Shown in pieces: positions 39,451 through 43,376 of a DNA stretch of 43,376 bases. The position numbers and the translations under genes were made by a program. Source of the stretch: Chloracidobacterium sp. (GTDB lineage Bacteria > Acidobacteriota > Blastocatellia > Pyrinomonadales > Pyrinomonadaceae); assembly GCA_025362075.1 (NCBI GenBank), contig JANYIL010000135.1, positions 1 through 43,376 of the forward strand. Direction: 5' to 3'. The notes under the pieces were generated by a model. That model made no database searches. It was given only the letters and a program-made list of their open reading frames with translations, and was not told the origin of the DNA. The stretch's first letter is position 1; the number at the start of each line of letters is the position of its first letter.

Positions 39451-40965
39451 CTAAGCCTCCATTCGTGGAATTATTGAATTTCGCATAACCTCGACCGGAG
39501 CCTCGCGGCCGGTCCAGATCTCGAATTGTCTGGCTCCCTGAGCAATCAGCATTTCGAGACCGCCGAGACACGCGACGCCCGCTTTTTTTGCCTCGCGGAT
39601 TATCGGCGTATCGACGGACTTTGTTACCAAATCAAAGACAAATTTTACACCCGCAAGTTGCTCAGCGGTAAAGAGCGAGTCGTTTTCATGAGGCCCTTTC
39701 ATCCCAAGCGGCGTTGCGTCGACTAGGATGTCGAAACCGATCTTTGATCTTTGTTCTTCGAGCGTTGAAATTGATTCGTAACCTACATCGAATTCCGCCG
39801 CAAACATCTCGGCTTTCTGCAGATCACGAGCAAAAACCGTCACGTCTGCCCCCTCCTGTTTCAACACATAAACGCAAGCCCTGGCAGCTCCACCGGCGCC
39901 GAAAACCGCCACTCGCGAATTACTCATATCGCCAAAATTCGCTTTCAGCGGTTTAAGAAAACCATGAGCATCAGTGTTATAGCCGATGAGTTTGCCGTCA
40001 TCGATCTTGACGGTGTTGACCGCGCCGATCTTTTCGGCGGTCGCATCTATTGTGTCAAGATATTTCATTATTGCCTGCTTATGAGGCATCGTCACCGCAA
40101 AGCCACCAAAATTTAGCTCAACTTCGCGCTGGTTTGGCAAAACCATCCGGCGCATGAATTCGTCGATATTCTTTACCAGCAAATGAATAAAAACGGCATT
40201 AATTTCCGCCGCGACGAACGCCGGATTATGCATATACGGCGATAGTGATTGTGCGACCGGATGGCCGATCAGGCCAAAAACTCGGTAGCTTTCATCGAGT
40301 TCCCTGACCCGATAGGTCTCGGTCATGTCTTTTGCCGTGATCTGGCCGCTCGCGGTCTCCGAGCGGGCGTCGAGAGAGGCATACGTCAAAAATGCGCCGT
40401 GCGCGAGACCCAGAATGCGTGTCCATTTCCCCGCTTCGCCCATCGCGATGGGAATAATCTGTTTGTTTTCGGATTTGGCCCTTTCGAGCAGTTTCCAGAC
40501 GGGGATCGCGTCGGTTATATCGGCGGCGGTGACGGCGATCTTTGCGACGTCGCCATCGGCCGCGAGGCGCTCGTAAATAACATCAAGATCGGCCGGCACG
40601 CCATCAAAATCGTGAAATGAGCTGATCGAAACCGCATTGTGCCCGCGTTCGATAAGGCCCCCGAGATCACCCTCGCGGTCGAACCACAAGCCGCTTGTAT
40701 CCACCAGATCACCGATCCCGTTCCAAAATTTGACCCTTTTGTCGACGCTGATCTCCCGATACCCACCTTGCCCGGACGGACGATATGTAATCAAAAGCGG
40801 CTTTTCCGACCGGATAGTCGTCAACGCGTTAGCGATCTCGCCCGGTTCGAGCGCGTCAGCCCTGATCTCGACCACGTCGGCAAACTCAGCGGCCAGACGC
40901 GCGTCCGCAATCGCTTTTTCCGATGTTTCGGCCGCAACCGGCACGCAGATATTTCCGTTATTCAC
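39451..40965 (-). CDS. aroDE: Bifunctional 3-dehydroquinate dehydratase/shikimate dehydrogenase
   Basis: A 504-residue fusion of two shikimate-pathway enzymes. Residues 1-225 are type I dehydroquinate dehydratase, with the general-base His118 (SISSFHDFDG), Schiff-base Lys142 (VAKIAVTAAD) and EIRAD at 33-37. Residues about 228-504 are shikimate dehydrogenase: GLIGHPVAQSLSPYMHN, VTMPHKQAI with catalytic Lys296, YNTDAHGF with Asp332, NADP-binding VFGAGGAARA (355-364) and the final GLEMLIAQGARQFEIWTG. It converts dehydroquinate to shikimate in two steps. The start is GTG 40965, which overlaps the TspO-like stop by 8 bases. This fusion order is also known from plants and from some bacteria. Confidence 0.95.
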   Translation of the reverse strand: MNNGNICVPVAAETSEKAIADARLAAEFADVVEIRADALEPGEIANALTTIRSEKPLLITYRPSGQGGYREISVDKRVKFWNGIGDLVDTSGLWFDREGDLGGLIERGHNAVSISSFHDFDGVPADLDVIYERLAADGDVAKIAVTAADITDAIPVWKLLERAKSENKQIIPIAMGEAGKWTRILGLAHGAFLTYASLDARSETASGQITAKDMTETYRVRELDESYRVFGLIGHPVAQSLSPYMHNPAFVAAEINAVFIHLLVKNIDEFMRRMVLPNQREVELNFGGFAVTMPHKQAIMKYLDTIDATAEKIGAVNTVKIDDGKLIGYNTDAHGFLKPLKANFGDMSNSRVAVFGAGGAARACVYVLKQEGADVTVFARDLQKAEMFAAEFDVGYESISTLEEQRSKIGFDILVDATPLGMKGPHENDSLFTAEQLAGVKFVFDLVTKSVDTPIIREAKKAGVACLGGLEMLIAQGARQFEIWTGREAPVEVMRNSIIPRMEA

Positions 40966-41722
40966 TGGTCGAATCCTTGAGAGTTGTTACAACACTGCCG
41001 GCGGTTACGAGGCACGTTACCGCCCCAAATGCCGCCGCGATGACGATGGGCGTATTGCCGCTTTGCTTGACGGCGATGGCAGTCAGTGCCCAAGCGACGG
41101 CGACGGCGTACAGGTAATTTGAGAGTCTCCACCGCACGATCACGGCCAGTCCGGCGGCCAGCACGATACAGGCTACGCCGAATGCCGCGGATGCTCCATC
41201 GGGCATTCTGACGCCCATGTACGCCAAAAATACGGCAAAATTAACGATCGACGCGCATGTGACCCAGCCGAAATATATGCCGAACGGAGCCTTGGTAAAC
41301 AGCGATTCCTTAAGCGAATCCGGCTTCCTGAATTTAACATTTATCAGCAAAAGTGACACCGCAAGGGCCACGATCACCGCGAGGCAGACCCCGATCTGCT
41401 CGCGATGCCAGAAAAAGATCCAGCCGCAATTGAGCACGCAACTGGCGATATACACAGATCGCACACTGCGAAACCGGGCAATATTCCCCGGCAAGAGCTG
41501 ATAAATGCTGAACGCGATCAGGCCCACATAGATCAGGCTCCAGATCGAAAAAGCATATCCCGCAGGCGTCAAAACCGTTTCGTATTTCGCCGAGATCATA
41601 TCGGGCATAACGCTATTGATACGGCCCGTGGCGGAGAGTGCGTTAAAGACGATAGTGCCAATCGTGGCAACGATCACCAGCACGGCGCGCATCCGATCAT
41701 GGCTTGTAGGCGTTTCGGTCAT
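40958..41722 (-). CDS. TspO/MBR-like tryptophan-rich membrane protein
   Basis: A 254-residue polytopic protein with about 8 membrane helices. The segment TPAGYAFSIWSLIYVGLIAFSIYQLLP (about 50-76) matches the longer TspO/MBR-related family. Further conserved Trp/Tyr-rich elements are CGWIFFWHRE, FGIYFGWVTCASIVN and a final set of hydrophobic helices. The family binds tetrapyrroles and lipids and is linked with stress responses; the long form is less studied than the 160-residue TspO. The open frame goes to 41851, but ATG 41722 (MTETPTSHDR) gives a normal N-terminus. It begins the AroDE operon and overlaps that gene by 8 bases. Confidence 0.82.
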   Translation of the reverse strand: MTETPTSHDRMRAVLVIVATIGTIVFNALSATGRINSVMPDMISAKYETVLTPAGYAFSIWSLIYVGLIAFSIYQLLPGNIARFRSVRSVYIASCVLNCGWIFFWHREQIGVCLAVIVALAVSLLLINVKFRKPDSLKESLFTKAPFGIYFGWVTCASIVNFAVFLAYMGVRMPDGASAAFGVACIVLAAGLAVIVRWRLSNYLYAVAVAWALTAIAVKQSGNTPIVIAAAFGAVTCLVTAGSVVTTLKDSTSE

Positions 41723-41964
41723 TGAAAAAATTATCGCACTTTTATCGAACTTGCCCGCAATCTTGATTGCGGAATTCACGATTTCGTATGAAAATACCGG
41801 AAAACGTAAAGTTTTGTAAGTGTAAAACCGGGCCGAGAAAATCATTTCCAACCAAATACCTGCAAATTACGTCATAATGGCGTCTGTGGCACCGGGATTG
41901 CCTCAGAATAAGCGGCTCAACTTTCCCTCTTTCCCCGAGAGAGCAAGAAAAGACGGAAGAGGAA

Positions 41965-42189
41965 ATGAAAGCAATGAAGATGTTACAAAAAATATTATTT
42001 ACAACCACGATGGTCGTCGGACTGGCCTGTGCTGTTTCGGCACAAAAGAACGACGATCAAAAGAAACCACCCAAACCGCCGCCGCCGGTTGTCACCCCGC
42101 AGCCAAAACCGCCGCCGGATTCGAACAAGCCCAAGAAACCCGGCGAAGCGATAGTCATCTGGAAGAGTGACGTCGACTTTACGGCGTAA
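41965..42189 (+). CDS. Small secreted proline-rich peptide
   Basis: A 74-residue protein with a signal peptide (about 1-26, KILFTTTMVVGLACAVSAQ). The mature region is very rich in proline and lysine (QKKPPKPPPPVVTPQPKPPPD) and ends in an EAIVIWKSDVDFTA-type segment. No known family is recognised. The strong purine-rich sequence GGAAGAGGAA lies directly upstream of ATG 41965. The in-frame ATG at 41974 has better spacing from it and may be the true start. A clear terminator follows at 42217. It is divergent from the TspO-like gene across about 240 bases. A cell-envelope or extracellular role is only an inference from export. Confidence 0.7.
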   Translation: MKAMKMLQKILFTTTMVVGLACAVSAQKNDDQKKPPKPPPPVVTPQPKPPPDSNKPKKPGEAIVIWKSDVDFTA

Positions 42190-42216
42190 CGGTAGGAAAA
42201 TTTATTTTTAAGCAAG

Positions 42217-42243
42217 AGACCGTCTGAGAAGGCGGTCTTTTTC
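42217..42243 (+). terminator. Rho-independent terminator
   Basis: AGACCGTC pairs with GGCGGTCT (one T-G wobble) around the loop TGAGAA and is followed by a T-rich run (TCTTTTTC). It lies 28 bases after the stop of the proline-rich peptide gene. Confidence 0.85.
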
Positions 42244-42338
42244 TGTTTAGGTCTCAAATCCACCGGCGGATAAGAGCGGGAGTAGACCCCATAGGCGCCA
42301 ACTTAAGGCCGTAAACTATTTATTCTAGAGAGTTTCTT

Positions 42339-42462
42339 GTCCCTGCAAGGGACGTATTTAATAGCGTCGGGAGTATCCCGACGACAAGCTGCTTTTCACT
42401 AAATTCTGTCCCTGAAGGGGGACAAATTCGCGAAAAGATTGACATTCGTCCCTTTCAGGGAC
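42339..42462. repeat. Array of short GTCCCT-type hairpins
   Basis: Four small hairpins follow one another: GTCCCT-GCA-AGGGAC (42339-42353), GTCGGGA-GTA-TCCCGAC (42366-42382), GTCCC-TGAAGG-GGGAC (42408-42423) and GTCCCT-TTC-AGGGAC (42448-42462). They are REP-like and sit directly before the modular palindromic element. They share the stem sequence of the central hairpin in the copy at 26200-26215. Confidence 0.7.
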
Positions 42463-42506
42463 GGTCGGAAGTTCAAAGAGATATTTTTTAGCTCGAATCG
42501 GCTCTG

Positions 42507-42722
42507 GTCGCCAACGGCGACGTACATTAAAGCCTAGGGTGAAGCCGTTTCGGCGAAACCCTAGGTTACTAAAATCCAACACCCGTTCGCTGAAGGCGAG
42601 CAACAACCGTCTCGGAATTGTTAGTCGCTTTCAGCGACCCGACCATATTTGTCGCCTGACCTAGGGTTTCATTCGCTTCACTCATTGCACCCTAGGCTTT
42701 AATGTCAGTCGCCGTTGGCGAC
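42507..42722. repeat. Modular palindromic repeat element, copy 2
   Basis: This has the same plan as copy 1 at 26089-26293. Outer hairpins are GTCGCC-AAC-GGCGAC (42507-42521) and GTCGCC-GTT-GGCGAC (42708-42722), each joined by the ACATTAAAGCC-type linker to a CCTAGGGT/ACCCTAGG stem (42533-42540/42558-42565 and 42660-42667/42689-42696). The left stem encloses an extra GCC-GTTTC-GGC hairpin. Central hairpins are TCGCTGAAGGCGA and GTCGCT-TTC-AGCGAC (42624-42638). No TA-flanked terminal repeats are seen here. The intergenic stretch 42244-42879 holds no gene. Confidence 0.8.
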
Positions 42723-42879
42723 CAAATCCAAACCGGGTCGACCTTTTTCCAGGAACGCGCTCTATTCCCGGCGGCTTTGCCGCGCAAAAAAACAGGCCTA
42801 ATCTTTTCCTCTCGCCACGATAACCACCAAACCCCATTTTCTGTTAATCTTCTGAATTATCACTTTCAGGAGACATTCT

Positions 42880-43376
42880 ATGTTCATTTCGACAGCATCA
42901 AAACTGCGCGGCATTGTCCTCGCGTCCCTTGTTGTTCTACCAACACTTATTTTTGGCCAACAGGTCGATCAGTCGCTGTACCAGAGCATGCGCTGGCGGA
43001 TGATCGGGCCGTTTCGGGCCGGGCGAACCGTCGGTGCGGTCGGTATACCGTCGCAGCCTAATGTTTTTTACATCGGCGTCAATAACGGCGGCGTCTGGAA
43101 AACGACCGACGCCGGACGCACATGGCAGCCGATATTCGACGATCAACCGACGGGATCGGTCGGAGATGTTGCAATTGCACCGTCAAATCCGAACGTCGTC
43201 TACGTCGGCTGCGGCGAAGGATTGCAGCGGCCCGACCTCGCGACCGGCGATGGCATGTACAAATCGACCGACGCGGGAAAAACATGGACGCACCTCGGGC
43301 TTCGCGAAGGCCAGCAGATCGCCTCGATCGCGGTCGATCCGAAGAACGAAAATCGGATCTTCGTCGCCGTGCTCGG
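42880..43376 (+). CDS. Secreted BNR/sortilin-like beta-propeller protein, 3' end off the window
   Basis: The first 165 residues are visible and run off the right edge. A signal peptide (about 1-26, LRGIVLASLVVLPTLIFG) leads to QQVDQSLYQSMRWRMIGPFRAGR, then Asp-box/BNR repeats of the kind GGVWKTTDAGRTWQPIF and GMYKSTDAGKTWTHLGL. Intervening strands are NVFYIGV, NVVYVGCGEG and NRIFVAVLG. This is the start of the large VPS10/sortilin-like or YVTN-type exported proteins of about 1000 residues that are abundant in Acidobacteriota. The ribosome binding site AGGAG is 8 bases upstream of ATG 42880. The fold is a beta-propeller; enzymatic function is unknown. Confidence 0.85.
   Translation, partial: MFISTASKLRGIVLASLVVLPTLIFGQQVDQSLYQSMRWRMIGPFRAGRTVGAVGIPSQPNVFYIGVNNGGVWKTTDAGRTWQPIFDDQPTGSVGDVAIAPSNPNVVYVGCGEGLQRPDLATGDGMYKSTDAGKTWTHLGLREGQQIASIAVDPKNENRIFVAVL

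Noticed and set aside
42339..42722. Possible CRISPR array
   Set aside because: Repeats are short hairpins of varying sequence with no constant-length repeats and spacers, and no cas gene is nearby.

Overview
The window looks like a chromosomal segment of a free-living bacterium of the Acidobacteriota, most like the Blastocatellia/Pyrinomonadaceae type. This is an inference from gene style, not a marker-gene result. The cues are moderate-to-high GC with ATGA-coupled minus-strand operons, many small zinc-ribbon proteins, a secreted metalloprotease with dockerin-like and cohesin-like parts, BNR/beta-propeller secreted proteins, GTG/TTG starts, and intergenic regions full of REP-like hairpins. 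No rRNA, tRNA, CRISPR array, phage genes or transposase gene were recognised.

Layout. 1-5538 (minus) is a surface-polysaccharide operon: a flippase cut by the window edge, two family-2 glycosyltransferases, an O-antigen ligase/polymerase-like protein and a methyltransferase. Several of these genes overlap as ATGA. A sigma-like HTH protein (5632-6783) lies just upstream and is divergent from a small ZAS-type zinc-binding protein (7301-7624). 7547-11011 is a large secreted reprolysin-like protease. 11170-15558 carries lipid genes (acyl-CoA synthetase and an MGDG-synthase-like glycosyltransferase with a frameshifted end) and an MFS exporter. 15627-19894 holds a secreted GH2 enzyme and a ComM/YifB ATPase. 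20119-23100 holds a TlpA-like lipoprotein, an NFACT-R protein lacking the NFACT-N domain, and a zinc-ribbon/RDD membrane protein.

23200-27150 is clearly lower in GC and reads as an accessory island: a CadC-like membrane regulator, three proteins of unknown function, and a 278-bp MITE-like element with TA-flanked inverted ends. 27206-34042 returns to ordinary genes (DUF2203, NYN ribonuclease-like, RlmB-type methyltransferase, SDR, secreted beta-propeller). 34654-41722 (minus) is a long run of close or overlapping genes: TspO-like, AroDE fusion, zinc-ribbon, secreted caspase-like peptidase with EF-hand and Tudor-like repeats, ThiF-like E1, an addiction-module antitoxin with a nonsense-disrupted ParE toxin, and NDH-2. 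The window ends with a small proline-rich secreted peptide, a repeat-rich intergenic stretch, and the start of a BNR-repeat protein.

Most notable observations: (1) a modular palindromic element present at two loci (26089-26293 and 42507-42722), whose four long stems differ in sequence but keep base pairing; (2) the internal UAA in an otherwise complete ParE-type toxin; (3) the exported caspase/EF-hand/Tudor-like protein translationally coupled to a ThiF-like enzyme; (4) the 3' frameshift in the MGDG-synthase-like gene; (5) the stand-alone NFACT-R protein.
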